Source: Cylindrotheca closterium
Taxonomy: Eukaryota; Bacillariophyta; Bacillariophyceae; Bacillariales; Bacillariaceae
Assembly: GCA_933822405.4 (NCBI GenBank)
Contig: CAKOGP040001847.1
Location: 278,081-342,080, forward strand
Length of the DNA: 64,000 nucleotides
Reading direction: 5' to 3'
The position numbers were made by a program, and so were the translations under genes. Every line of letters starts with the position of its first letter. Position 1 is the first letter of the stretch. Positions 21,678-33,107 of the stretch are shown in pieces. The notes beneath the pieces are model-generated. The model made no database searches, had not been told where the DNA came from, and saw only the letters and a program-made list of their open reading frames with translations.

Positions 21678-22016
21678 ATGGACGCCACGTCAACAGAGCA
21701 GTCATCTGATGACTCTGATTCTGATATTGCACTTACTTCTTTGCAATTCCTGAAATCGGCGCCCAATCAAGAAACTTTTTCAAGTTCAATTTTCATGAGC
21801 ATCCCAATGTTGTCGTTTCCCAAGGCCATCAGCAACAGAAGCCAACAGAAGGCAACAATAAACCCTTATTTTTCGAATCGATCGGCCGTTGATGAAGTCT
21901 TGGACCTGCATGAAAGAATTGAGGGGGAACAAATCACGGAAGACAGAACAGCAAGATCCATTATTCAAATCAGTAAGTCGGAGCAATTTCTGGTCCAAAA
22001 TGTGCAAGAAAAGTGA
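21678..22016 (+). CDS. Hypothetical protein, uncertain
   Basis: A 112-aa frame starts at an ATG in a good context (ACCATGGAC). It begins Ser/Asp-rich (MDATSTEQSSDDSDSD) and then reads HERIEGEQITEDRTARSII, which looks coding. A GTAAGT at about 21973 and a TTTTAG at about 22049 could bound an intron leading to a frame reading ALDCPLATNVSILAQSLANN, but the phases do not match, so the model stays incomplete. No family recognised. Confidence 0.25.
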   Translation: MDATSTEQSSDDSDSDIALTSLQFLKSAPNQETFSSSIFMSIPMLSFPKAISNRSQQKATINPYFSNRSAVDEVLDLHERIEGEQITEDRTARSIIQISKSEQFLVQNVQEK

Positions 22017-22560
22017 CATTCCTTCTAACTGTACGTTATATATTTTAGTGCTTTGGACTGTCCTTTGGCAACGAATGTGTCAATCTTGGCTCAGTCGCTG
22101 GCCAACAACGTGGATTTTGGAGTTGCACTTGTCAGGTAGCGCTACTAGCTATATTGACCGTTTGGTTTCAAGGATATTCGACTAGTGATGCTGCATCAAG
22201 AATGGATGGATGGCAATGCGCTGCGGAAAATTGTATCTATGACTATTCTGTGGCAATCAAGTCCTTCGTTTGGCAATGGGGCATGCATACACTAACCAGA
22301 ACCAACCTTAAGTGAAGACTTGTAGGAATTTTCCCGATTCAAATGAGAAGCATATATTGTGTGACAGTGGAACCTACTGTGTGCTCAAACGATGACATAG
22401 CAAGTCGCGGTAGGCCCAAATATATCGATCATCACTATTGGAACGCGACTCACTCTCTTGTTTGCCTCCTTGGATGTTGCATTTTCGGTCAACAGAGGTC
22501 ATGAAACGAAACAAAAGAAATCGAAATGGTTTACTGCGTCGACCCAGCATGGCAAGAGGA

Positions 22561-23566
22561 GGGAACTTTCTTGATTCTTTTATAGTACCACCTAAGTGTA
22601 GTACGGTCAAACGATAATACCTGGGTCGGAGGCAAGAATGTAAGTGGCTTCACAGTTGTTTGGATGACTATGTACGATCTGAATAAATGGCAATTCTACT
22701 GCCGAATCAATGTCAGGTGGAGAGACTGACAAGCCAAGGGAACTTTCTTGATTCTTTTATAGTACGGCCAAAGTATGTTACCATCAAACAATAATACCTG
22801 GGTCGGAGGCAAGAATGTAAGTGGCTTCACAGTTGTTTGGATGACTATGTACGATCTGAATAAATGGCAATTCTACTGCCGAATCAATGTCAGGTGGAGA
22901 GACTGACAAGCCAAGGGAACTTTCTTGATTCTTTTATAGTACGGCCAAAGTATGTTACCATCAAACAATAATACCTGGGTCGGAGGCAAGAATGTAAGTG
23001 GCTTCACAGTTGTTTGGATGACTATGTACGATCTGAATAAATGGCAATTCTACTGCCGAATCAATGTCAGGTGGAGAGACTGACAAGCCAAGGGAACTTT
23101 CTTGATTCTTTTATAGTACGGCCAAAGTATGTTACCATCAAACAATAATACCTGGGTCGGAGGCAAGAATGTAAGTGGCTTCACAGTTGTTTGGATGACT
23201 ATGTACGATCTGAATAAATGGCAATTCTACTGCCGAATCAATGTCAGGTGGAGAGACTGACAAGCCAAGGGAACTTTCTTGATTCTTTTACAGTACGGCC
23301 AAAGTATGTTACCATCAAACAATAATACCTGGGTCGGAGGCAAGAATGTAAGTGGCTTCACAGTTGTTTGGATGACTATGTAAAATCTGAATGAATGACA
23401 ATTCTACTGCCGAATCAATGTCAGGTGGAGAGACTGACAAGCCAAGGGAACTTTCTTGATTCTTTTACAGTACGGCCAAAGTATGTTACCATCGAACAAT
23501 AATACCTGGGTCGGAGGCAAGAATGTAAGTGGCTTCACAGTTGTTTTGATGACTATATATGATCTG
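22561..23566 (+). repeat. 177-bp satellite array, about 5.7 copies
   Basis: Unit boundaries (gggaactttcttgattcttt) fall at 22561, 22738, 22915, 23092, 23269 and 23446, exactly 177 bp apart. Copies 2-4 look almost identical, while the first and last are more diverged. Flanks share acaaaagaaatcgaaatgg (about 22519 and 23581), which suggests a larger duplicated unit. The array carries no open frame of note. Confidence 0.95.
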
Positions 23567-26111
23567 AGTGGCTGAAATCATACAAAAGAAATCGAAATGG
23601 GGGCTGTTGGACCCCGCCAGGGCAAGATAATCGTTCAGAACCAAGACGGCCAGGTCCACTGTATCTACTTTGACTAAAGGAACGCGATTAGCGGTATGTT
23701 TAGACCTTAGATGACACTTGAATCCAAGTTTGGAGTCTTGCATCGCTTATCGACGCTGAAGAATCCAAAGGTTTTGGGTGGCTGCTGTCGATCGGGTGGG
23801 ATATCGGCACCCAACAATACACCAATTTTGTCTTTGGGTACTACTAGAGATCAAAACTGGATGCAATCCGAATGCTCAAGATTGGCTGTATTAGCCCTTG
23901 AGCCCATATTTGACTTGGCAGGTGGGACAACAGGTACGATCATCAAGCTTTTGGGACAGCTTGGTCAGCTATGAGTGCGGTGGATGATCTAACACTTCTC
24001 TTTTAATTATTAGCTATGTTACAAAAGGATTGAAAGGATTCTTTGGGATTTGATATTCTAGAAGCATGGCTACCTTGCTCTGGGCTGCTGTTGAATGGAA
24101 CCTGTCCCATCATTGGCAATCTTGTTTGAATGAGACGTCGACGACCACCCAAGTGCTCAGACATTGCGGGACCTTATCATCTTTTGTCACATACCTATGG
24201 GGATAGGTTTTAGACAAGATTTTGCAGATCTTGGGCAGAAATTAAGTGCAGCACTCAAGATCGACAACTCCTGCCACACCGCTTGTGTTGCCATGACAAG
24301 TCTATGTCGCTTCTCGCCTTTGAAATGGCCTTTGTTACCGCATCAGGAGACCCAAATGGCTACTAAATATATAAATAACAACTAACGCGTGTGGGAACAA
24401 TGTAAATGGTAACTACAGTAGTGTCTTTCCGGCCAAAACTCGCATCTCGACACTGATTTGGAGATGTCAAGGTGACTTGTTCTCTTTTCTGGTCTATTCC
24501 AGGCCAATATTTCCAAATTTAAAGGCATCGATGTCGAGTCTACATATATTCAACAAGAAGCGCATGGAGGAATAATAAAAGTTCTTACCACAAGAAGGTC
24601 GTTTGGTACACAACTGGAATCTAGGCTCTGGGAACAACTGTTGGTCCGAAATTTGGGATCGAATTGATCGTTTTGACTCAACGGACTGGAATGTCATTGG
24701 GATGGCAGGCGGAAATCTACGGCCTTTTGGTACAATTACTACCAGAGTGAGCGTTTGTGGGGCTTTTCTCAAAATCACTTTTTATCACAATTTCAAATTC
24801 AACACGAAACACTCAATGCGAATTCAGAATAGGTACAGTATCAACATAGCGTAGTGATGTTTGGATGCATAAATGAATGGGCATTGTTATATATAAACAA
24901 CGGATAACGGTGTGTCCCATTTATCATTCAAACAAGCAAATGACGAAGAAGAACAAAGTGAGTCTCATCATTGAAGATCAATGTTCGTTTGATTCGTTGT
25001 TTTTGAAGTGGATCATGGATCATTTTGCTCACTGCGCTTGTTCTTTTGCGACTGACGAAGGCCATCGAATACTTGGTCTAATGTAAACTGTATTATGCTA
25101 TCGGACCAGGAGACGATACGATTCGACGTGAGTAAGATTCTATCAAACTGATTGCATAAATCATTCAAGATTCGAAATCTGTTCTTATCATCTTTTTCCA
25201 TTTCAGAATCAACAGAAACTTTCGAGAAACGAGAATGTCAGAGCTATCCTTCGTAATCCAAGAACAACAAAGAAACGGTGCGTTCGGTTTTGTTGGCAAA
25301 GGGGCTGTCTCATATTGTTGATAGTGTGTTAACAGTCTTGTAGTTTCGCAAATAGGACAGGAACAAGGTTGCACCACTGCTTACCACTGTCGACAATCCA
25401 GTAGAAGGTATCAGGGTTGAATTGAGAGCTGTATTTGAGATCGGTGAGGGCAGGTGGATCTTTTGGATTCTGGTTAGAAGGCCAATGGGGATGGATAATA
25501 CTTCTACTTACACAATTGCTGCTTTCCAATGGCAAGGAAAAGAGACACAGAAGGTAAGAGCCGGGTTCTGGATTTCTTTAGATCATTCAATAGGGACATT
25601 AAAAGTAGTAAACGACAGTTCATTTGATCTAGCAGTGGTAGCTTCATGTACATACTCTACCCAATACAGCGAGTGGTATCGAATAATTTAGTAGCAGACA
25701 TGGCGTTTCATAGAGTAATTTAGTAGCATGATGACGTGTCGAAAGACTGGATGGGATCCTGTCTGACCTAGTGTCTGAAGAAATGTCGATGTCCTTGCGA
25801 TGTACTTTTTTCCCCGAAAATGAACCAGGTTAGCTTAAGGGCTGTCCCTGTTTTCACCCAGAAAAGGACGCGACATGAACATTACTTAACGACCCCAAAA
25901 ATTCACTTAAAAAGAAATCTTGGTTTTACGCCGCGACCATGCCGGCGCGCTGTCCTTGACTCGTACTTTTTTTCGCCTATAGGGGGGGAAAAAAACTGAC
26001 CGTGTAAGATTGCAATATGATGAGCGCAGGGTTGAAGATGTTACAGTACCGAGATATTCTTGCTCGGGAACCGTTAAAAATACGCTACGCCGGACTTGCA
26101 AGTCCATTGGT
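23567..26111. other. Gene-poor region after the satellite
   Basis: No supported gene. The short minus-strand frame at 25329-25535 contains a protein-like run (LTDLKYSSQFNPDTFYWIVD) with no family I recognise. The region ends at a possible terminal repeat at 25994-26004. Confidence 0.4.
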
Positions 26112-26672
26112 ATGAATCACACAAGTGCAACTTATTTCAGCACGACTTGTTTGCTGCTGTCTGTGTCTTTCTTGTCTCGAAGTTCCAGTGAAGCCATGGA
26201 TCCGGATAGAAATTTCAGTCCACCAGAGTTGATGGTACCCCAGGACAATTGTCCAACATTCTCATGTTTTTTGGATTGCTGCAAACCGAAGAAAGGAAGA
26301 CTGTGTCAAGAGGAGGAGGACGACGATGTTGCATCCGTAAAAAAGGGACTTCACGAGGAAGTGAAAGTGAAAGGTAAAAAACAATGGACGAGACAAGTAT
26401 TCGAACTTGAGTTTAAAAGCTTACAAACTTTATTTTTCTTTGGGGCAGGGAAAATGGAAAAAACGAAACAGGAAACCACCAGTAAAGCAGTTGTACCATC
26501 CAAGAATGCACTATCGCGGAAAGCAGTTGTAGAATTTTTGAAGATGTTGCTGTCCTTCCTTCTCTTTCAGTCCATGGGGAAAACTGGGGAACCGAAAAGC
26601 GAGGAGAGCGCCAAATTGAATTACGAGCAGGTGAAAGAAGACCGAGAGGACGTTCCAATATTGCAGAGATAG
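26112..26672 (+). CDS. Hypothetical small secreted protein, low confidence
   Basis: ATG at 26112 gives a signal-peptide-like N-terminus (MNHTSATYFSTTCLLLSVSF), then Cys-containing and charged sequence. A GT-AG intron of a multiple of three bases (from about 26375, GTAAAAAAC, to about 26449, GGGGCAG) can be removed without breaking frame. No family recognised; it could be non-coding. Confidence 0.3.
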   Translation: MNHTSATYFSTTCLLLSVSFLSRSSSEAMDPDRNFSPPELMVPQDNCPTFSCFLDCCKPKKGRLCQEEEDDDVASVKKGLHEEVKVKGKKQWTRQVFELEFKSLQTLFFFGAGKMEKTKQETTSKAVVPSKNALSRKAVVEFLKMLLSFLLFQSMGKTGEPKSEESAKLNYEQVKEDREDVPILQR

Positions 26673-27284
26673 TTATGTGTCTGTGGAAGAATCCTAGTGG
26701 AAACACCAGCGAGAGACAAAATAGAGAGCGTCCTCTAGATAATTTCGACTGGACTTCATTGGGAGGCAATCTTCGATGCTCATGGCTTGCGGATGCCTAT
26801 CACTTGATTCGTTTACAGCCTCCGTCATCTGGGAGCGATTCACGGAATCTCACATCGGCCACTTCCGTCAGAAGCCAAGCACAGTCGATCATTTGCATCA
26901 CGCTGCTAGAAAGGCTTTTAGGCTTTGATATGATATGCGATGTAAGTCGAGAAAAAGCGAAGAAAATCCATAACATCCTTTTAAAAGTTGCAGTAAGGCA
27001 ATGCTTGTATTTCTTAGAATCTAACAATTTTGAGAGTAGTTGCATAGTATGACTACTCGTAGCACTGCCTAGCGAATCCTTCCATCGCAACCCGGATAAA
27101 AAGGCATCCGTCCATAGTTGTACTGCTGCTAAGCACATCACACAAAGTCTATGCTGTAGCATCTTCACCACCAACAAGTGGGGTGATCGCGTGAGTCAGT
27201 CACTCTCCCTCCCAACATACTGCACAAGTGGAAACGTGAGCAAAGAAAGCAGCAGCGACGCGCTCGTTCCTTGTCGAAACATTT
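26673..27284. other. Intergenic, no gene seen
   Basis: Open frames on both strands here overlap each other and show no family motif or clean start. Confidence 0.4.
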
Positions 27285-27950
27285 CTATTGAAATCCTTGT
27301 CCCAACGGGGGTCCCGATCCCCACGATTCCATCTGCTTATTCAACAAGTTCTTTCGAATGCCATCAGCGTGATCTGTCGGGACATTTGTCATCAGAACCT
27401 TCCATTCATCCACTACTTCTCGCCGCTTCGAGATGATTGCTTCCGCCAGCCCCATTGGATCTGCTAACCCAGCCTTTCCATTATCGGTGTAGACGACAGA
27501 TGGAGAAGATAACAAGAGTTGTTCAATGAAGTCGTCGGCTCGACCATACCGTTGGTTTCCATCAAAAAATTCTTCCACACGCGAAACGTAAAATTCTCGG
27601 AGCCAAGTAAATGAAATAGCACTCGCTTCTTTCTCGCCACCTGAAGCCACATCATCTTTATATTCTCTCAACAATCTATGTATACTGGCTTGAGTACAGA
27701 GATTGTAGAGAAGATCAAAATTACCCTGGCGGAATGGCGAACTTGCAGTTGCGCCGCCTTGAAAGTTCATGTTGTTTTCGAGTATGTTGACCGCGGTTCG
27801 TTCAAACGCGATAGCACAAGACGCGTTGGACGAATCAGGTTTTGTGCCTGTTGGTTCTCTTTTGCTTCTTTCCTCTTTTGCTAGCAAGAAATAGGAGTCC
27901 AAAATATCATCGTTGGCTTCAGCTAGAACATCAAGATCCTTTACCCGGTT
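27285..27950 (-). CDS. RbcX-like Rubisco assembly chaperone (5' end unresolved)
   Basis: The readable portion is about 221 aa. Segments match the RbcX four-helix fold in order: FERTAVNILENNMNF, then LLYNLCTQASIHRLLREY (family: YLTYQAVRxVxxQLxE), then FTWLREFYVSRVEEFFDGNQ and RYGRADDFIEQLLL (family: WLxxFxxxxxIxDGexylxeLL), then LAEAIISKRREVVDEWKVL (family: LAxRIMxxReHLAEEW). RbcX binds newly folded RbcL and promotes Rubisco holoenzyme assembly in the plastid. No in-frame ATG precedes the first helix. The next codons upstream run into a 20-bp minisatellite, so a targeting exon is either further upstream or lost. The only in-frame Met (27770) would cut the first helix. Confidence 0.62.
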   Translation of the reverse strand, partial: NRVKDLDVLAEANDDILDSYFLLAKEERSKREPTGTKPDSSNASCAIAFERTAVNILENNMNFQGGATASSPFRQGNFDLLYNLCTQASIHRLLREYKDDVASGGEKEASAISFTWLREFYVSRVEEFFDGNQRYGRADDFIEQLLLSSPSVVYTDNGKAGLADPMGLAEAIISKRREVVDEWKVLMTNVPTDHADGIRKNLLNKQMESWGSGPPLGQGFQ

Positions 27951-27953
27951 GGG

Positions 27954-28094
27954 TTTTGATCTGTACGTAACGGTTTTGATCTGTACGTAACGGTTTTGAT
28001 CTGTACGCCAAATTTTTGATCTGTACGTCAAATTTTTGATCTGTACGCAACGGCTTTGATCTGTACGCAACGGCGCTTGGTCTGTACGCAACGG
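27954..28094 (+). repeat. 20-bp minisatellite abutting the RbcX-like gene
   Basis: Seven copies of ttttgatctgtacgtaacgg with variants (acgcaacgg, acgccaaat). The period is 20, so all three frames cycle. On the gene's strand each unit contains TACAG, an acceptor-like sequence. Confidence 0.9.
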
Positions 28095-29033
28095 ACAATT
28101 CTACCAATCAGCGTGCAGGAAAAGGGCACGTCTGACGGCATCAACGCCTCGCGTCTGTTTTTCCTCAACGCCAAGATTGGCGTTCAACTTCAGTATCGTT
28201 ATTGATTTATTCGCAATGAAGTTAGATATATATAAAAAAATAGATTGCTCAATCGCATGATGGGCAGACGAATTTTGTGATGATGGTTTATCGGCAAGTA
28301 AGACGGGAGACGTATGGGCGTTTCTAGCTCTTCCTTAGTCTCAATTTCCGTCACGTCGATTTGGAGAATGACATTGTTCGCAATGGGAGCTTGTGGGATG
28401 ATGGAGACGATAGAAGGAGCATAGCTGTTCGGTCAAGACCGTCAGTTTTTGCAATCTTACAGTCCTGGGTTTGTTTTAAAAAGAGCGACAGAGCTGGGTG
28501 ATCTTTGTTGCCACAGAGTTCATTGTTTGCATTCCTAAAAAGAATGCGAGTTTTTAAACATGGATGGTTTCTACCCCTGGCAATAATGCGACTGCGGGCA
28601 CGCCAGGTCTCACTGATGTCTAGGCGTCGATCCAAGGTCTTGCCAAGGAGATTGAAAGTCTCACGGGGAAACACACAACTGGGGATTGATGAATAACAGT
28701 GGAGGAAACCTTGAAGGTGCGGTTCAAATAAGGTTCGAATTGTCGTTCAAAGGAAATTCGTCATGAAGCGATGAGAGCTCATAATATAGATGTAATGGCA
28801 AATTCAGTAGAGTAAACATATTAGATAAAACAAAAGCTACGGCAAGGCAAAGTAGTTTGAAATAGATAGCAGTATAAACAAATAGTCCAAAGAATCAATC
28901 AACAAAGGTCTTGGCAGTCCTAAGCTAATCACTTCCAACATTTGGGCGTTGGACCAATCGAGTGATAGCAAAGGGTAATTTTCCGCGCTCTTTTCATCTG
29001 CTGCTTCCAGATTCCTTCACCCCGACCCTCGTA
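28095..29033. other. Intergenic region
   Basis: A minus-strand frame at 28351-28674 lacks an ATG and any recognised motif. An AT-rich tatatata stretch at about 28229 could be a promoter for the RbcX-like gene. No supported gene. Confidence 0.4.
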
Positions 29034-30542
29034 TCAGTTCCAGAGTTCTGGGTGGGCCGTCAAGAGATGGTTGCAGGGACGGCAATCGCTCCGTCTCTTG
29101 CTGAGATAAAACGAAGAGAAATTAAAGGCTCCCAACATTCCAATTCCTTGTAGCAGTAGAAATTGATAGTGGTTGCTCGATAGCCATTCCGGCATGGCCT
29201 TTTGTGCCACCAAGTCTTCCATCAATTCTTTGGTAATCGCGTCCGCATCCAGCATGGAGACGTGAGGATAAGAAGGCAATGCTGCATTGCTGCTATTGTT
29301 CACCAAGTCCAAAACTTGTTGACGATACTTTGCATTTCGCTCGTCGCTGCCCATCAAGAGGGTAATAGTCTTTCCTGTTGATTCCGTTCCATTCAAGGAA
29401 CATTTCAAATAGCTTTCCAAGTCGGGCAACGTGGTGTTGCACACCTTTTTGGAATCTCCTCGTCGAATATGGAAAAAGCCAAAGATTGTGGAAGTGCCTC
29501 CTGGAGCCAGTGCCCGAACTCGCCTTCGCAACTCGGTCCGAAAACTATGCAGTGGAGCTGGCTCCATTTCTTCTGGTGTTTGCGAGGCATATTGACATGC
29601 TGGTACCTTAGTCAATAGCGAAGGACGCATTCGATCATGATAGGTCTGTTCGGGTCGTAATAGTTGCTTTGCTTCCGTATCATTGAGCCCGGGCAGTCTA
29701 TCGACCTTTCGCAAATCCGATTTGTACAATACCCGATGTATTTCCCACAAAAAGCCTCGGTCGGCATCGTATTCATGTTCCCAAGAATGTCGCTGCAGTT
29801 GCTCGAAATCGTGGAGTAGATTGCTTGACTTGTTGGATATCAATAATGTCCAGTCCGGAGGATACTTGGATCTGTTGTAAAAGCGCAGCAGGGCGCCCCT
29901 CTTGTGTCTAGTGGTGTTGTCGGTGAAAGATCGATTCGGATTGTCTCGAATGTCATATAGACTCTGTGAACCGTCTTGACGAAAGGTAAGATTGAAAAAG
30001 TCGCCCCATGTAACTTCTTCCCTTATCTTTTTGCCCAGATTGTGGGAGCGAGCAAAGGATGACATGGGTGCTGGCAAATCGACCACCGCACACAAGTAAC
30101 CAGCCAATTTCGACACCATGACAACGATCGATGCACGATCGCTCATTCCAGCAAAGCCAATGGAGGCGTATATTCTATTCTTTCGATTGGCACATCGCCT
30201 AATACAGTCTCCATCTTCTGCATCTTCTGACACTTCTGCTGTGGTTGGTGTACGGGATGGAACTTGCGGTGATGATGGTGACGTGTCGGGTTGCACATGG
30301 TTCTCATAGTCTACTCGTTTCGATGCAGCAGGCTCATCAACACCCGTACTGTTTGCATCCCGTTGGAATTCAGTGTCCGTTCTGTTGACATTGTACTCAT
30401 TCTCGACACTGACTTTTGTCGGCACAAGGGCCTTCCGAAAGCCTTGTTTCGTCAAAAGGAAGTTCTGAAGGAACAGAAGGATGACTGCCAAAAAGCTGGC
30501 CAGTTTCAAGATGCCCTGCTTTCGTTTCAAAAACTCGGACAT
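29034..30542 (-). CDS. Fucosyltransferase-like type II membrane protein
   Basis: Single exon, 502 aa from the ATG at 30542 (MSEFLKRKQ). A signal anchor lies at residues about 12-30, followed by a low-complexity stem to about residue 110 with many N-glycosylation sequons. The catalytic part carries FGFFHIRRGDSKK (HIRRGD about residues 358-363), like the H-x-R-R-x-D motif that binds GDP-fucose in O-fucosyltransferases and alpha-1,6-fucosyltransferases. LLMGSDERNAKYRQQ further on resembles the second conserved strand. A Golgi enzyme is inferred. Overall similarity is low except for the motif, so the exact family and acceptor are uncertain. Confidence 0.6.
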   Translation of the reverse strand: MSEFLKRKQGILKLASFLAVILLFLQNFLLTKQGFRKALVPTKVSVENEYNVNRTDTEFQRDANSTGVDEPAASKRVDYENHVQPDTSPSSPQVPSRTPTTAEVSEDAEDGDCIRRCANRKNRIYASIGFAGMSDRASIVVMVSKLAGYLCAVVDLPAPMSSFARSHNLGKKIREEVTWGDFFNLTFRQDGSQSLYDIRDNPNRSFTDNTTRHKRGALLRFYNRSKYPPDWTLLISNKSSNLLHDFEQLQRHSWEHEYDADRGFLWEIHRVLYKSDLRKVDRLPGLNDTEAKQLLRPEQTYHDRMRPSLLTKVPACQYASQTPEEMEPAPLHSFRTELRRRVRALAPGGTSTIFGFFHIRRGDSKKVCNTTLPDLESYLKCSLNGTESTGKTITLLMGSDERNAKYRQQVLDLVNNSSNAALPSYPHVSMLDADAITKELMEDLVAQKAMPEWLSSNHYQFLLLQGIGMLGAFNFSSFYLSKRRSDCRPCNHLLTAHPELWN

Positions 30543-30887
30543 GCGTGATTCTTGTGCAGTTGATGGGATGAGTGAGTCAGTCAGCCAGTCAGTCACACCA
30601 TTCAATAAAAAATGCTACCGTGGTTTCAACATGCAAGTTAGAACCATGACATGTTCATCATGGTGATTATTGTTTATATGATGATGACGACCTGTAACAG
30701 ATGTTAATGTCCGAAGCGAAAATATTTTATGGTACTTATTTGATTCATCAGACTCCGAAATTGAAACGATCAGAAGTTTCATCAGAGCTCGTCTTCAACG
30801 AAAATATGATCTGTGATAAAATAATCACACAGTACTGTTGGCGATGCCGATGCCTGCCAATAGACTACTTTCTACTTTACAAGAAAG

Positions 30888-32036
30888 ATGATAATGACAG
30901 TTTCTGATATTATATTCTCCTACGTTTGTCCGAGTTTGGGGTGCATTTTATCGGCAGCAATGTATTCTGGTAAGCTTGTCGTGTCTTATTTCTGTCAAAC
31001 GTCGTTTCTGTGAATCATTCCATGCTCCTTAGATGACGCTAAATCTTTCTTTGTTCTCTCTCGTTTGCATCCTCTGTCGCACTTCCAATCTAGCCGCCGT
31101 ACCAGATTTACAGGAGGCTCTATCAGCAGGATCACTTGGATCCTTGAACCCAATACCTTGGGCAATCATGACGGGGAATACTGTGGTACGTGGCGTTTCT
31201 TGTCATGCTTTTTGCTGCTACCAACAGTATACGAGAATCCATCATCTTCCAAAAGACAACAGGTCCGTCTCACTTTTCTCGTTTTTGCCTTTCTGTCTTA
31301 GGGCTGGTGCGCCTACGGCTACTACAACCATGATCCATTCATGCTCGCATCCAACTTTCCAGGCTTGGTCTTGTCGGTTTGGTTGAATATGGGTGCTGCA
31401 AAACTACAGTATCAAGACCGAATAAGATTAAGGAATGCTTCCCATGAAGTTTTAGATAACAACAGCGACAACAACATTACGGATGGGAATGGAGAGGCAG
31501 GAGTGGTGGAATCATCCGAAATGCTGGCAATTCAACGAGACGATAGTCTTCAATTTGTGCCTCAAGAGACTCTGTTATTACGGGTACTTGTCGTTTGGAT
31601 TCTTATTTTGATTCTTGTGGGTTGGTCCGGACTTTTTCATACTGTGGAAGGTCAAATCAATGCCATTGGAATTCTGGTAAACATCAACCTCATCTTTTTC
31701 TACGGAGCTCCCTTGCAAACGATACAAACAGTCCTACGATCCAAGTCCTCGGACAGCATTCACCGACCCACCATGATTATGAATTCCACCAATGCAATCT
31801 TTTGGGTGGCATATGGTGTAAAGAGGAATGATCCATACATCTTTGGGCCCAATACTATTGGTTTCTTGCTAGGATTTGCTCAGATCATCTTGTTGTGTTG
31901 TTACGACCACAGCAGTCACACCGCTGGGGACCAAGGAGACGGATTACTACTGGATGAGGAAAATGATCTGGAGGAACCGCTTCTAGCACCCGAGCAACAT
32001 GCTTTGGATGGCAATGATCAAACTGGCGATGATTGA
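30888..32036 (+). CDS. SWEET (MtN3/saliva) sugar transporter
   Basis: Exons 30888-30969, 31094-31185 and 31302-32036 join in frame (302 aa). Splicing restores the SWEET signatures VCPSLGCILSAAMYS, then PDLQEALSAGSLGSLNPIPW, then MTGNTVGWCAYGYYNHDPF, with AxNFPGLVLS after it. The second MtN3 repeat includes GAPLQTIQTVLRSKSSDSIH and MNSTNAIFWVAYGVKRNDPYIFGPN. Seven membrane helices are expected (3+1+3). SWEETs move mono- or disaccharides down a gradient. The loop between repeats is long, with an Asn/Asp-rich insert (about residues 95-125). The C-terminus is acidic and contains a dileucine-type EEPLL, which could direct sorting to an endomembrane. An alternative ATG lies at 30894. Confidence 0.88.
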
Positions 32037-32383
32037 TTCATTCCGCTTCAAACATAACTGAACGGCAGTATGTCCCAAGCAGTGGCCTACAAGAGAGGTG
32101 TTTAACGTGTAGATGTGCAACACCTGCCTATGTATACCACGATATACTGGAGAATACTCAAATGATGGTAAAGACGGATGGTTCATTAATTCCTACCGAT
32201 AGCATCGATTTTCTGGTAGTAGCTATTGCAGTATTACAAAAAGACAAGTCGTCCAAAAAAAGATAAACAAGTTAAGATAATTTTTTAACCGCGCAACAGG
32301 GACCTCCTTCTATTGGCCCCAATCACGCTCACAATAAATATGCTTTATCCATCAGCGATGGATATGCACGATCATTCCACCGC

Positions 32384-33107
32384 TTAGGCAAAGAGTTCGT
32401 ACATATCGTTCAGTCTCTTGACAAAATCCTTGTAATTCATATTTCCGTCGGCATCAATTTCAGCATCCTTCAGGACACCTTCAATCTCTGCTCCAGTCAT
32501 GGGCTCTCCCATCTTACACATGACGTCCTTCAATTCCTTTACATTTACTTTTCCCTTCTTATCCTTGTCAAAGACAGAGAAAGAATCCATTATATCTTCT
32601 TCATTCAGACCGGGATCTGTCATCTTACGGGCCATGAAATCAACATAATCAGAAAACATGATTTGTCCCTTTCCGTTATCATACTGAAATAGAGAACAAG
32701 AGAAAGAGATGTGAATGAAGAGCAAAGGTTAGCAACTTGTTTCGTACACAAACATTGCCAAAGTGCTCGTCTTGTAGACCCGCCGAAAACAATCCGGGCA
32801 TTATGTAACCTACCTTTTCAACAGCATGCTTCAAGGAACTCTCCGTAACATTAACTCCGTATCCTCGGACAGCCCAACCAAGTTCACGCACGCTGATGAA
32901 TCCTGAACAAGAAATAAACAAAACGGAACTGTGAGCAACTTGCTATCCTATCTATCATTCCTACACGACACAACTCTCCGTCTGCCCCCTCCTGTTCCAA
33001 GAGTATTGTTGTAGTTGTGGCATTGCCTCGTACGCACCTGCGCTGTGCAAATCATAAAGTTCGAAATGCTCCTTGAGCTCAGCAACTTCGTTTTCGGGTA
33101 AAGACAT
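32384..33107 (-). CDS. Centrin/calmodulin-like EF-hand protein
   Basis: Exons 33107-33038, 32902-32814 and 32683-32384 join in frame (152 aa), the normal calmodulin/centrin length. Four EF-hand positions: loop 1 DLHSAGFISVREL (lacks several Ca-coordinating acids), loop 2 YDNGKGQIMFSDY (weak), loop 3 FDKDKKGKVNVKEL (good), loop 4 AEIDADGNMNYKDF (good). Ca binding is therefore expected mainly in the C-terminal lobe, as in many centrins. The partner and location are unknown. Confidence 0.85.

Noticed and set aside
22561..23566. CRISPR-like array
   Set aside because: Units are contiguous 177-bp satellites without short repeats and unique spacers; the host is eukaryotic.
26675..27177. Opposed 125-aa frames on both strands
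   Set aside because: Neither shows family features; antisense overlap suggests chance.
27954..28091. Repetitive RTDQ/YRSK peptide upstream of the RbcX-like core
   Set aside because: The 20-bp unit is not a multiple of three, so the peptide cycles through three frames; treated as non-coding repeat.
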